Source: Pseudogracilibacillus auburnensis (GTDB lineage Bacteria; Bacillota; Bacilli; Bacillales; Amphibacillaceae). From it: a stretch of DNA of 64,000 nt. The notes below the pieces were generated by a model. That model ran no database searches and was not told the origin of the DNA. It saw nothing but the letters and a program-made list of their open reading frames with translations. The position numbers and the translations under genes are program-made. Every line of letters starts with the position of its first letter. The stretch's first letter is position 1. Shown here piece by piece: positions 31,921-41,513 of the stretch. The stretch is taken from contig NZ_QJJQ01000011.1 of the NCBI RefSeq assembly GCF_003201975.1, positions 1-64,000 on the forward strand, written 5' to 3'.

Positions 31921-34347
31921 TCACGATCTTACATACCCACCAAATTTTTCACTTACCGCTTCAACAATTTCCTTAAATGATGCATCCACTTCTTCGTCCG
32001 TCAACGTTTTTTCTGGATCTTGATAATGAACATTGTATGCAATGGACTTTTCGTTATCAGCAATATTTTCACCAGTATAGACATCAAATGCTTCCACACG
32101 TTTTACAAGCGGTGTCCCGATCCGTTCGATCTCTGCTTTAATGTCGCCTGCAAGCACATTTTTATCAACAACAAATGCGATGTCACGTAAGATGGACGGA
32201 TATTTTGGTACAGGTTCGTACGAAAGTTCATGTTCTGTCGTTTGTAAAATATATGCTAAATCGAGATCGAATACATATGTTTCCTTTAAGTCCTTTTCTT
32301 TTGCAAGGTTCGGATGAATTTGCCCAAGAAATCCAATTTTTTGATCATCAATGGAAATCGTTGCACATCTACCAGGATGCATCCCTTCAACTGTTGCTTG
32401 GTCAAATGTTACTTTTCGATTTAAATAACCGAATAATCCTTCGACAATTCCTTTTACAACATAGAAGTCCACTTGCTTTCGTTCTTGTTGCCATTGATGA
32501 TCAAGCCATTTTCCAGTTATCGCACCCGCAAGACGAAGCTGTTCTTTTGGCTGTTTCGTAAGTGTTTCCTCTTCAGATAAAAAGACGGAACCAGCTTCAT
32601 ACAATGCAACATCAGCTTGCTTTCTAGCTACATTATAAGTGAGCCGATTTAGCAATTCAGGTAGTAAGCTTAAGCGTAAATATTGATGGTCTTCACTCAT
32701 TGGTCTTGAAAGCTCTACTGGAATGAAATCTTTCGAGAGTTCAGGGCTAACGAATCTTGTCGCATCCTTTTGATTTAACAATGAATACGTAATTGCTTCG
32801 GATAAGCCGACACTTTGTAAATAGCCTTTCATTCGACGTTTTAACAATTGCTCGTCTGTAAGCCCACCTGGTTTGGATGCATTTGCTGGCAATGTATAAG
32901 GTAAATGATCATAGCCAAAAATGCGCGCTACTTCTTCTAACATATCTTCAAAAATAATAATATCACCACGACGTGTCGGGATATTTACAGTAAAATCCTC
33001 ACCGTTTCGTTCAAATGTAAAGCGTAACTTACGTAAAATTTCTTCCATTTCTTCGATTGAAATGTCCGTACCAAGTCTTTTGTTTACATAGGATGCATTC
33101 ATTGCAACCGTTTTTTCACCGCGATCTAACTGATCAAATTCAGCAACACCTTCGATTACTTTTCCACCTGCATATTGAACGAGTAATTCACATGCACGTA
33201 ACCCAGCTTCTTTTACCCGATTAGGATCAACACCTTTTTCGAACCGGGAACTTGCTTCACTTCGGAGTCCTGTTTGTTTTACTGCTTTTCGGACTGTTTG
33301 CCCATCAAAATATGCTGCTTCAAGTAAAATCGTTTTCGTGTCGTCATTTACCTCTGTATTTGCTCCACCCATGACACCTGCAAGTGCGACACCTTTCTCA
33401 CCGTTCGTGATGAGTAAATTTTCATCTGTTAATGTACGCGTTTGATCGTCTAATGTAACCATTTGTTCATCGTTGTTTGCACGTCTGACGAGAATTTCTT
33501 TTGAGTCGAGTAAATCATAATCAAATGCGTGTAGCGGCTGCCCATATTCAAGTAATACGTAGTTCGTAATATCCACGACATTATTAATTGGGCGAATGCC
33601 TGCCGCAAGTAAATAATTTTGCATCCATAATGGAGCCGGTCCTATCGTTACATCTTTAATGATGGACGCACCATAGTAAGGACATAAGTCAGGATCATCT
33701 ACCGATACCTTCACATAGTCTGACACTTGCTCGTCTATTGCCTCTATGGTTGGTTTTGGTAACGAAATTTCTTCTCCTAATATTGCTGCTACTTCATAAG
33801 CAACGCCTAACATACTTAATGCATCCGCACGGTTCGGTGTTAAATCAAATTCAAGTACCGCATCATCTAGATTAAGCAGTTCATCAACCGACGCTCCAAC
33901 TACAGCATCTTCTGGCAGCACAGCAATACCCTCTGCAAAAGCAGGTACAATAAATCTTTCTCCAACACTAAGCTCTTGTAAAGAACAAATCATTCCATTT
34001 GATTCAATTCCCCGCAGTTTTACTTTTTTAATTTTAAAATTGCCTGGTAACACTGCTCCAGGTTTTGCAACGACAACTTTTTGTCCTTGAGCGACATTCG
34101 GTGCGCCACAGATAATTTGTAACGTTTCTTCCCCTACGTCCACTTGACATAATTTTAATTTATCTGCATTAGGATGCTGTTCACATTCCTTCACATAACC
34201 AACAACGATATTTTCACTTTTTTCATTTACGATATATTCAATTCCGTCAACTTCGATCCCAGATTTCGTAATTTTCTCAGCAAGCTGTTCTGGTGTAAGC
34301 GATCCGAAATCAACGTATTTTTTTAACCAATTTAATGATACTAGCAA
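31921..34347 (-). CDS. pheT: Phenylalanyl-tRNA synthetase beta subunit
   Basis: 808 aa. The order of domains matches PheT: an N-terminal tRNA-binding (EMAP/OB) domain (VGYVKECEQHPNADKLKLCQVD), B3/B4 editing domain, B5 (RRGDIIIFEDMLEEVARIFGYD) and a C-terminal anticodon-binding FDX-ACB domain. Forms the alpha2beta2 enzyme with PheS. An unusual 482-bp gap separates it from pheS. Confidence 0.98.
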   Translation of the reverse strand: MLVSLNWLKKYVDFGSLTPEQLAEKITKSGIEVDGIEYIVNEKSENIVVGYVKECEQHPNADKLKLCQVDVGEETLQIICGAPNVAQGQKVVVAKPGAVLPGNFKIKKVKLRGIESNGMICSLQELSVGERFIVPAFAEGIAVLPEDAVVGASVDELLNLDDAVLEFDLTPNRADALSMLGVAYEVAAILGEEISLPKPTIEAIDEQVSDYVKVSVDDPDLCPYYGASIIKDVTIGPAPLWMQNYLLAAGIRPINNVVDITNYVLLEYGQPLHAFDYDLLDSKEILVRRANNDEQMVTLDDQTRTLTDENLLITNGEKGVALAGVMGGANTEVNDDTKTILLEAAYFDGQTVRKAVKQTGLRSEASSRFEKGVDPNRVKEAGLRACELLVQYAGGKVIEGVAEFDQLDRGEKTVAMNASYVNKRLGTDISIEEMEEILRKLRFTFERNGEDFTVNIPTRRGDIIIFEDMLEEVARIFGYDHLPYTLPANASKPGGLTDEQLLKRRMKGYLQSVGLSEAITYSLLNQKDATRFVSPELSKDFIPVELSRPMSEDHQYLRLSLLPELLNRLTYNVARKQADVALYEAGSVFLSEEETLTKQPKEQLRLAGAITGKWLDHQWQQERKQVDFYVVKGIVEGLFGYLNRKVTFDQATVEGMHPGRCATISIDDQKIGFLGQIHPNLAKEKDLKETYVFDLDLAYILQTTEHELSYEPVPKYPSILRDIAFVVDKNVLAGDIKAEIERIGTPLVKRVEAFDVYTGENIADNEKSIAYNVHYQDPEKTLTDEEVDASFKEIVEAVSEKFGGYVRS

Positions 34348-34429
34348 ATTAGTCCCTCCTCTTAAAAATTCCTAAACTAATATAATTGTTTTCAGCGATA
34401 CAGATCAGTCTTTCGTTTTGACAGTTGAA

Positions 34430-34735
34430 ATTTTCGCACTTGCTCCGGATATTTACGCAGTTTGACTAAAATTCCAGCACTTATTCAAAATTTTCCGCAA
34501 TGATACACGAAATTTCAGCACTTTTTCTAAAATTTACGCACTTTAATTAAATTATCCGCACTTTCCCTAGAATTTCCGCACTCTCTTGAAAGACTCAGCA
34601 CTTGCTCAATAAATTTCAGCAATCCCCTTAAAATTCCAGTAATGAAACTTAATTTTCCTCAATCATGCATAAATTTTTCGCAAACAACCGAAATTCCACA
34701 CAATAACAAATAAAAATTCCGCTAGGTGCCCGAAA
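34430..34735. repeat. Array of degenerate NCGCACTT micro-repeats
   Basis: About 14 imperfect copies of an AATTTCCGCACTTNN-like unit spaced about 20-25 bases apart (for example TTTCGCACTT, ATTCCAGCACTT, ATTTACGCACTT, ATTATCCGCACTT, ATTTCCGCACTC). They decay toward the 3' end. Similar sequence on either strand occurs near 44550-44630 and 61090-61140. The 482-bp gap (34348-34829) holds no gene. Confidence 0.75.
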
Positions 34736-34829
34736 ATTTGCCGCGCTTCTAAAGCATCGTGTTACATAACGCATGAAGTTGTTTTACACTTTTTTACGGA
34801 AACTCTCCATTTCTTTGTTCATCCTACTT

Positions 34830-35864
34830 TTAAGCTTCATGAAACTGTTTCAAGAAGCGGATATCATTCGTATAAAAACGTCTAATATCATCAATTCCGT
34901 ATTTTAACATCGCAATTCGGTCTGGTCCCATGCCAAATGCAAATCCTGTGTAAACATTTGGATCATAGCCGGCCATTTCTAGCACTTTTGGATGCACCAT
35001 TCCAGCTCCTAAAATTTCAATCCAGCCTGTTTGCTTACAAACGGAACAACCTTTTCCACTACATACTTTACACGAAATATCCATTTCAACAGATGGTTCT
35101 GTGAATGGGAAAAAGCTCGGACGAAGACGAATTTCTCTGTCTTTTCCAAACATCTTTTTTGCAAATAGGTCGAGTGTCCCTTTTAAATCACTCATACGCA
35201 CATTTTTATCGACGTATAATCCTTCAATTTGTGTGAACTGGTGACTATGTGTTGCATCATCACTATCACGACGGTACACCTTACCTGGACAAATCATCCG
35301 TACAGGCTCATTTCCATTAAGGGAGCGCATCGTCCGTGCTTGAACAGGTGATGTATGTGTACGCATTAGCAGTTCATTTGTTAGATAAAAGGAATCTTGC
35401 ATATCTCTAGCTGGATGGCCTTGTGGTAAATTTAGCGCTTCAAAATTGAAGTAATCCGTTTCCACTTCTGGACCTTCTCGAACCTCATATCCTAAACCGA
35501 TAAATAAATCTTCAATTTCTTCGATAATCGATGTTAAAATATGTGTTCCGCCAAAGTTCACTGGACGACCCGGAAGTGTGACATCAATCGTTTCTTTTTC
35601 CAATTGTTTTTCAAGTTCTGCTTGTTCTAACAATTCTTTTTTCTCATCGATTGCCTCTTGAATCGCTGCTCTTACCTTGTTCGCAAGTTCTCCAATTACC
35701 GGCCTTTCTTCTTTGGACAATTTACCCATCCCACGTAACACTTCAGTAATCGATCCTTTTCTTCCTAAATAAGCAACTTGCACTTCTTGTAAATCTTTTA
35801 CGTTTTCTGTTTGACTTACTTTTTCTACCGCTTCTTTTTCTAATCTTTGTAACTGTTCTTGCAT
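34830..35864 (-). CDS. pheS: Phenylalanyl-tRNA synthetase alpha subunit
   Basis: 344 aa. An N-terminal coiled coil (residues about 1-90) binds tRNA-Phe. Class II catalytic core motifs include [24 protein letters not shown] and [17 protein letters not shown] zinc-like cluster [14 protein letters not shown] is present. Preceded by a T-box leader responding to uncharged tRNA-Phe. Confidence 0.98.
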   Translation of the reverse strand: MQEQLQRLEKEAVEKVSQTENVKDLQEVQVAYLGRKGSITEVLRGMGKLSKEERPVIGELANKVRAAIQEAIDEKKELLEQAELEKQLEKETIDVTLPGRPVNFGGTHILTSIIEEIEDLFIGLGYEVREGPEVETDYFNFEALNLPQGHPARDMQDSFYLTNELLMRTHTSPVQARTMRSLNGNEPVRMICPGKVYRRDSDDATHSHQFTQIEGLYVDKNVRMSDLKGTLDLFAKKMFGKDREIRLRPSFFPFTEPSVEMDISCKVCSGKGCSVCKQTGWIEILGAGMVHPKVLEMAGYDPNVYTGFAFGMGPDRIAMLKYGIDDIRRFYTNDIRFLKQFHEA

Positions 35865-35943
35865 ATTTAAAAACCTCCTTCATAATCATTCACTATTTGT
35901 TCTTTTTGGATGGTTCAGTTTTCGACTTACGTCATGCGTATGA

Positions 35944-36200
35944 TTATTTAAAACAATAAAAAAAGCCCTCCCAAAAAAGGGACGAGGCTTGTTGTTCGCG
36001 GTACCACCCTTGTTGATGCAATAATGCATCCAACTTTTCATTTGATAATGGAAATCATTCCAGAACACGATTAAGTGTCAGCTCAAGTGAGTGAATCGTA
36101 ACAGCTCGGTACAATAGAAATGCTTTCAATCTATGACATTTCTTCCCTTTCTTGCCCTTTGTTGCTCGTTACTTGGCTCTCTGTCAACGCCGTTTTTATA
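35944..36200 (-). promoter_or_regulatory. T-box riboswitch of pheS-pheT
   Basis: - strand: the T-box sequence AGGGTGGTACCGCG (about 36010-35997) is followed by the antiterminator/terminator pair AAGCCTCGTCCC...GGGAGGGCTTTTTTT (about 35989-35958). A UUC triplet near 36063 (GTGTTCTGG) is a candidate Phe specifier. It reads through when tRNA-Phe is uncharged. Confidence 0.93.
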
Positions 36201-36242
36201 TGAAACTACAAATAGTATATCCAAGCATTCATCATTATGCAA

Positions 36243-36989
36243 CTATTTTCTCATTTTATACATTAATATGCCCGCTGCGACACTTACATTTAATGATTCT
36301 GCTTGACCGTAAATAGGAATTTTTACAATGTGATCAGCAGCTTGTAAAACCGCTTCTTCTATTCCTGCTCCTTCATTTCCGACAATGAGAGCCGTTTTTT
36401 CTTCGCCTTCTATATCATGATAATCAATAGCATCTTCTAGTGCGCTTGCCCATATTGTATACTCGTTATTTTTTAACTTTTTTATCGCTTCTAATATGTC
36501 ATCCTGCTCAATTGGAATATGAAAAATCGAACCTTGTGACGCGCGAATTACTTTATCATTGTAATGATCAACTGTTCCGACTCCGAGCACAATTTTTGAA
36601 AAGCCTGCTGCATCGGCCGTGCGAATAATCGTTCCTAAATTTCCAGGGTCTTGAATCGCATCAACTAAAAGGACAAAATCATCTGCCTTTTGTTCTAATT
36701 TTTTCATTTTAACAACAGCGGCAATTCCTTGTGGTTTTTCTGTTTGTGTAACTTCTTTAAAAACTCGTTCATCAACATATGTAATTGTATATTGATTACT
36801 CCAATCTGGAACATCGACTCCTTCACGGACGATGATCGTATCTATTTCCCAACCACTTTTATATGCTTCTTCTATTAAGTGAAACCCTTCAATTAAAAAA
36901 CATTTCATCTCTGTTCGGTATTTTTTTGTATGTAATTTACGCCAATTTTTCACTTGATTATTTTGAATCGATGTAATCACTTGCATCAT
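36243..36989 (-). CDS. SpoU/TrmH-family 23S rRNA 2'-O-methyltransferase
   Basis: About 247 aa. The SPOUT knot motifs are all present: DPGNLGTIIRTADAAG (motif 1), VGNEGAGI (motif 2) and IYGQAESLNVSVAAGILMY (motif 3). The N-terminus carries the substrate-binding domain (FLIEGFHLIEEA). The neighbourhood next to pheS and sspI matches B. subtilis ysgA. It uses SAM to methylate a ribose in rRNA; the exact nucleotide is not seen from sequence. Confidence 0.92.
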   Translation of the reverse strand: MMQVITSIQNNQVKNWRKLHTKKYRTEMKCFLIEGFHLIEEAYKSGWEIDTIIVREGVDVPDWSNQYTITYVDERVFKEVTQTEKPQGIAAVVKMKKLEQKADDFVLLVDAIQDPGNLGTIIRTADAAGFSKIVLGVGTVDHYNDKVIRASQGSIFHIPIEQDDILEAIKKLKNNEYTIWASALEDAIDYHDIEGEEKTALIVGNEGAGIEEAVLQAADHIVKIPIYGQAESLNVSVAAGILMYKMRK

Positions 36990-37077
36990 TCCTCTAGCTT
37001 ATTTATTTCTATCATACATATTCCAATGATGTCTGGTCAAACTAAATAAAAATAATGACGAAGGAGAGTAATTTGAC

Positions 37078-37296
37078 ATGGATTTGGATATAAGAAAAGC
37101 AATTTTACACAATATTAAAGAAAATTCGAGAGATCAACTAGAGGCAACAATTGTCGATGCAATTCAAGATGGGGAAGAAAAATTACTTCCCGGACTCGGG
37201 TTTTTATTTGAAATCATTTGGAAACAGTCTGATGAAGATGAAAAACTAGAAATGCTTGATGCACTTGAAAAAGGAGTAAAACAAGCTACAGTTTAA
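37078..37296 (+). CDS. sspI: Small acid-soluble spore protein I
   Basis: 72 aa starting [17 protein letters not shown], with [19 protein letters not shown]-type core and C-terminal EKGVKQA, matching the minor SASP SspI. The ribosome site AAGGAGAG is 9 bases upstream. Made in the forespore under sigma-G in B. subtilis; I do not see a confident sigma-G promoter. It proves that the organism is a spore-former lineage. Confidence 0.95.
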   Translation: MDLDIRKAILHNIKENSRDQLEATIVDAIQDGEEKLLPGLGFLFEIIWKQSDEDEKLEMLDALEKGVKQATV

Positions 37297-37675
37297 AGAA
37301 ATATCATGAAAGAGGAAGCCAGTCTACTACATAAATATCAACCTTATTTGCTTCATTATTAAGGAATTTCCGCAACTAGCTTACCTCTTTTATCGTTCTT
37401 TAGTTTTTTGTTTAGAAAACTGACGTGGATGAATGCCACCGACACTTTTTCATCGTTTTCTCCTATGAGGGGAACGAGCCTGGACACAGCGTGACATTTC
37501 GACGCAGTTTCTCGTACGAAGGGAACGCGGAGGAACACTCACGTGACTTTTATGAATCGTTTGGTTCAATCATAAACGACCATTATTTTTAAAATTGCAA
37601 CATTAGTCCTATTTCTTCTTGATTATTTTACTAATAAAAAGTATGATATAAAGAGAATTAAAATGGGGCGATCTA
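37297..37675. other. Intergenic stretch, no gene
   Basis: Contains a GC-richer patch (37420-37560) with many short inverted words around CGTTTTCTC/GAGGGGAACG and no ORF. It resembles the similarly odd patches before thrS and after coaE. No terminator that I can support for sspI. Confidence 0.4.
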
Positions 37676-38437
37676 ATGAATAATATGAATTATTATCTAC
37701 CGAATACAATTCAATCAAACATTCAACCAAGTCAATTGATGCAAACAACGCAAGCACCGATGCAGCAGACGATGGATTTCAATCAATTATTATTAGCAAA
37801 AATTGAAATGGCAATGCAATTAAATAGTCAAATGGACAATTCCATGAATAGCATGTCCTCTTTTTTTCCTAATATGTTTCAGTTATTTAACCCTGACATG
37901 TCAAGTATGTGGAATAACCAATTTAGTTCTTATGGCACGCCAATGGAACAAGCTTTTTCGGCATATAATTCTACTCCTTATCCAATGCAAAATCCTGTGC
38001 ATCCTGCTGTAAATCCTTATCAAGCGGTTGAAGGGGCGGGACTAAAGAAACAGCCGCCAACAAATGAATATAACCATTTAATCAGCCAAGCAGCCCAAAA
38101 ATATAACGTCGATGAAAACTTAATTCATGCGATTATTAAAATGGAATCGAATTATAATCCAAATACGAAAAGCCATGCAGGAGCAGTTGGTTTGATGCAA
38201 TTGATGCCTGTTACCGCTCGCGAAGTTGGTGTAACAGATCGCTGGGATAATGCGCAAAACATTGATGGTGGGACACACTACTTTAGTAAAATGCTCGCCC
38301 GTCATAATGGAAATGTGGAATTAGCACTTGCTTCCTATAATGCTGGTCCCGGTAACGTAAAAAAATACGGTGGAATTCCTCCTTTTAAAGAAACACAAAA
38401 TTATGTGCGCAAAGTAATGGATTATTATGTAGGTTAA
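37676..38437 (+). CDS. Lytic transglycosylase (SLT domain)
   Basis: 253 aa. A Met/Gln/Asn-rich low-complexity N-terminus (1-120) precedes a soluble lytic transglycosylase domain: catalytic Glu in [10 protein letters not shown], then [13 protein letters not shown] and [13 protein letters not shown]. It cleaves peptidoglycan glycan strands. No signal peptide is visible, so export must be unconventional or the enzyme acts in the mother cell or on lysis. Resembles Bacillus YjbJ/CwlQ-like enzymes. Confidence 0.9.
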   Translation: MNNMNYYLPNTIQSNIQPSQLMQTTQAPMQQTMDFNQLLLAKIEMAMQLNSQMDNSMNSMSSFFPNMFQLFNPDMSSMWNNQFSSYGTPMEQAFSAYNSTPYPMQNPVHPAVNPYQAVEGAGLKKQPPTNEYNHLISQAAQKYNVDENLIHAIIKMESNYNPNTKSHAGAVGLMQLMPVTAREVGVTDRWDNAQNIDGGTHYFSKMLARHNGNVELALASYNAGPGNVKKYGGIPPFKETQNYVRKVMDYYVG

Positions 38438-38451
38438 ATTAATAATTAGAC

Positions 38452-38488
38452 TAAAAAGGATTAGTGTTAAAAACATTAATCCTTTTTT
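38452..38488 (+). terminator. Terminator of the transglycosylase gene
   Basis: AAAGGATTARTGTT/AACATTAATCCTTT stem (about 38455-38486) with a T-run. The rest of 38489-38787 holds no supported gene. Confidence 0.93.
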
Positions 38489-38787
38489 CACTTTCGAAAA
38501 AATATCCTCATTCTTAAAGCAAAGTATTTTTAATTTATTAGTCGATAAATAACGTTATCATTTCGCTTATTAGCTATAAACTTGAACATCATTTAATGAA
38601 CGTTAAAGGAACACGATAAATAATAAAATGAAACTCAATCCTACTAATAATGTTTCTGAAAAACGAATATTCCTTTTCATTCACCAGATGGTTTAAAATA
38701 TCACAACAAGAAAAAGAACCCTTCCAATGAAACCGATAGTTAATAGGCATAGAGGACAAAACCAAATATGAAAACATGCCTATGAAA

Positions 38788-39150
38788 TTAAACTTTTTGT
38801 ATCATCTCCACCCTATTTCCAAATGGGTCTCTAAACTCAAAACGTTCGAAATGAGGTATTGGTACTGAATCTACTATTTTAATATGATTATTTTCAATGA
38901 TCTTTCTCCAATAAGTTATGTCTCTCACTTGGTAAGCGATATGTGATTTCGTTTTTGTTCGATCAAATCCATCTTCTGTTCCAACGTGTACATCTTTATC
39001 GCCAACTTTTAACCAAAATCCTCCTCGATCTTTGAGTATTTCAGGTTTTTCAATTTCAGGTAATCCTAATACTCCACAATAAAATTGTTTCCCTTCCTCT
39101 TCCGCACCATTCGGAATCGTGATCTGAACATGATTCAAACCAATAATCAT
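38788..39150 (-). CDS. VOC-superfamily protein (glyoxalase/bleomycin-resistance fold)
   Basis: 120 aa with one betaalphabetabetabeta pair. NHVQITIPNG at the start carries the first metal His, SHIAYQV the second, and FEFRDPFGNRVEMIQ ends with the Glu of the usual His/His/Glu site. Substrate unknown. Ribosome site GGAGG just upstream. Confidence 0.9.
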   Translation of the reverse strand: MIIGLNHVQITIPNGAEEEGKQFYCGVLGLPEIEKPEILKDRGGFWLKVGDKDVHVGTEDGFDRTKTKSHIAYQVRDITYWRKIIENNHIKIVDSVPIPHFERFEFRDPFGNRVEMIQKV

Positions 39151-39453
39151 AATCTCCCTCCTTTATGATATGCCTGTATCCTTTAAACAGTAAATAATTG
39201 TAAACTTTATTATTTGCTCCAAAATGACTACCACTTTTAAATAAGGAACTATCCATTAAAGCAATGATAAAAAGATCATTATTTTTCCACACCATTACCA
39301 AAGAGGTTCTTACTCTTTAATTAGAAAGCAATTCCACTTTGGTTTGGACCTTACTCTTTTTGGGACAAGAATTTAATTTGGACTACGAAATGATCATTAT
39401 AATTGTTCAACACTATTGATTTATTATGACCTTAAAGAAAAAAGAGTCTGTTT
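39151..39453. other. Intergenic, no gene
   Basis: AT-rich, with stops in all frames except short shadows of the neighbouring genes. Confidence 0.4.
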
Positions 39454-40230
39454 CTAGTTTCCTTCTGACTTTTCTCTTCTTTTCACCAAATAATAAGCAT
39501 TAATCCAGGAGGAGATCGGAATAATGAGCGCAATCCCAATTCCTGCACTAAAGATCGTAATCATCTCCGCACTGAAAATTTTTGAATTGACAATTTGTCC
39601 AAAAGTGTAAGACAGATCCTTAAACCATATGAGTAACGCCAAGTATCCACCAATGAAGGCGAAAAAAAGTGTATTTGTATTGGAACCTAAAATATCTTTG
39701 CCAATCGTTAATCCAGATGTGAATAATTCCTTTCTACTTATGGACGGATGATGGCGGAAAATTTCTCGCATAGGAGATGTGATCGAAATAGCAACATCGG
39801 TGATAGCTCCAATCGTACTCATAATAATGACAGCTGCCCCAATTTTAACAAAATCAACTCCAAGATAAAGAGAGAATACGTTTAATTCATCTATTTCTTC
39901 CTCACCAAAACCTTGTATCATCGTTTTCTTGGTCACGATATAAATAAAAAAAATTAAAATCGTAATCGTAACTACAGTAGAAATAAAAGCTGTGACTGTT
40001 TTACTGTTCACTTTATTAATATAAAAAAGATTGATGCTACTTATTGCTGTACAAGCAAAAATTGTTATTATAATTGGATTACCATTTGGATCTGTCATAA
40101 TAAATACAGTAAATAGAACTACTCCAAAGTTCAAGAACAAAGAGATAAAAGAACGTGCCCCTTTTTTTCCCCCTATTAGGACCATTAATAAAAATAATAA
40201 GACAGCTAGTAAAAATAGAACATTCATCAT
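39454..40230 (-). CDS. YibE/F-family membrane protein (short)
   Basis: 258 aa, about seven TM helices. The family core IGAITDVAISITSPMREI and KDILGSNTNTLFFAFIGG is clear. It overlaps its longer relative upstream by 4 bases (ATGA), the usual tandem YibE/F arrangement in Firmicutes. Function unknown; often annotated as a transporter-like protein. Confidence 0.88.
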   Translation of the reverse strand: MMNVLFLLAVLLFLLMVLIGGKKGARSFISLFLNFGVVLFTVFIMTDPNGNPIIITIFACTAISSINLFYINKVNSKTVTAFISTVVTITILIFFIYIVTKKTMIQGFGEEEIDELNVFSLYLGVDFVKIGAAVIIMSTIGAITDVAISITSPMREIFRHHPSISRKELFTSGLTIGKDILGSNTNTLFFAFIGGYLALLIWFKDLSYTFGQIVNSKIFSAEMITIFSAGIGIALIIPISSWINAYYLVKRREKSEGN

Positions 40231-41351
40231 TTTTCCCTCATTCGATTAACGAAAAAAATAGAAGTATATAGGCCTATTGGAATGGTAATAACAATTCCGA
40301 TACCACCAGCAAGTGCCCGAGCTAGTTCTAGTGAAAGATTGATAGATAGGGTAAATCCTAGCGGTGAATAATTTTTTAAGTACAAAATAAGCATTGGAAT
40401 AGAACCACTTATATAGGCAAAAAACAGAATATTTGTCATCGTTCCCATAATATCTTTGCCAATGTCGAAACCTGATTTTTTTAAAGCTTTGACTGAGATA
40501 TTTTTATTTTTTTGGTATAACTCGAACATCGCAGAAGATATGGATATGGCTACATCCATAACAGCTCCTAACGATCCGATAAATAGCCCTGCCAAGAACA
40601 CTAGTTGATAAGGTCTAGTCAAAAATTGCATTTCCTCATAGTGAAGACCGTTTTCATCTGTGACCCACATAGCAAGATAAGTTATAAGTAGTGCAATAAA
40701 TGTTCCTAAAAGTGTGGCAACGATAGCCGCATATGTTTTTCCATTAAAGCCATTCACAAGTAGTAATGAAAGAACGGTGAATAAAATGACCGTAATCCCA
40801 CATAACCATAGTAAATTGATATTCGTGTTCACATATATGTCCAATGTATAGGACAATAAAATGATGTTGACTGCTAAACTGATACTTGCAAAGAGTCCTT
40901 GTTTTTTTCCGACAATAAGTAAAGTAAAGATGAAAATCCACCCGATTATTACAAGGTATTTATCACGTTTTAAGTCTGTTATGCTTCCGGTTAAATTCGT
41001 ATTTTCTTTGCTATTTTTATCAAACACGATAAATACTTCATTTCCTACTTGATATGGGTAATCATAGGCTCCAGATGCTGAATATTCGTTCGTTAAGTGG
41101 ATCAGCTGCCCTTTTTTATCGCCGTTTTTTATTTCAGCAACGATACGTTGAGTGAATAGCTGATCTTCATTATCATATGAATCGGTTATGTCAGTTACTT
41201 CTTCCATACTCGTTTGGGTAATTTTGGCTATTGGGCGTTCATAAAATGCATAGTTATGATAAACAAAAATAACGGAGGTGATAAAACAAAATGCGAAAAT
41301 AATGAATAAAATAATATGTTTGTATGTCAGATTTTTAATCATCCTATTCAA
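40227..41351 (-). CDS. YibE/F-family membrane protein (long)
   Basis: 374 aa: one N-terminal TM, an extracytoplasmic beta-barrel-like domain (about 35-130), then about seven TMs with LGAVMDVAISISSAMFEL and KDIMGTMTNILFFAYISG. It has the same core as the downstream partner, so a probable heteromer. Function unknown. Confidence 0.88.
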   Translation of the reverse strand: MNRMIKNLTYKHIILFIIFAFCFITSVIFVYHNYAFYERPIAKITQTSMEEVTDITDSYDNEDQLFTQRIVAEIKNGDKKGQLIHLTNEYSASGAYDYPYQVGNEVFIVFDKNSKENTNLTGSITDLKRDKYLVIIGWIFIFTLLIVGKKQGLFASISLAVNIILLSYTLDIYVNTNINLLWLCGITVILFTVLSLLLVNGFNGKTYAAIVATLLGTFIALLITYLAMWVTDENGLHYEEMQFLTRPYQLVFLAGLFIGSLGAVMDVAISISSAMFELYQKNKNISVKALKKSGFDIGKDIMGTMTNILFFAYISGSIPMLILYLKNYSPLGFTLSINLSLELARALAGGIGIVITIPIGLYTSIFFVNRMREK

Positions 41352-41513
41352 TCTAAATCCTCCCGTTATTTTGAGTTAAATTTTTGGAATCATCATTATT
41401 TTAAAGTTCATGGCTATTTTACCATAGTTAGAAAACGCTACAAACTAAAAATACACACGCTTTTTTAATCATATAAACGTGTGTATTGATAAAATTTGGA
41501 TAAAGATACTGTA

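Noticed and set aside
32175-32561. 128-aa + strand ORF inside pheT
   Set aside because: Antisense shadow of a certain gene, no start signal.
34430-34735. Possible CRISPR array between pheS and pheT
   Set aside because: The units are short, degenerate and vary in spacing. No constant repeat of 24 bases or more with unique spacers, and no cas genes.
35886-36068. 60-aa ORF on the - strand upstream of pheS
   Set aside because: Lies wholly inside the T-box leader.
39056-39301. 81-aa - strand ORF overlapping the VOC gene start
   Set aside because: No ribosome site; out-of-frame shadow.
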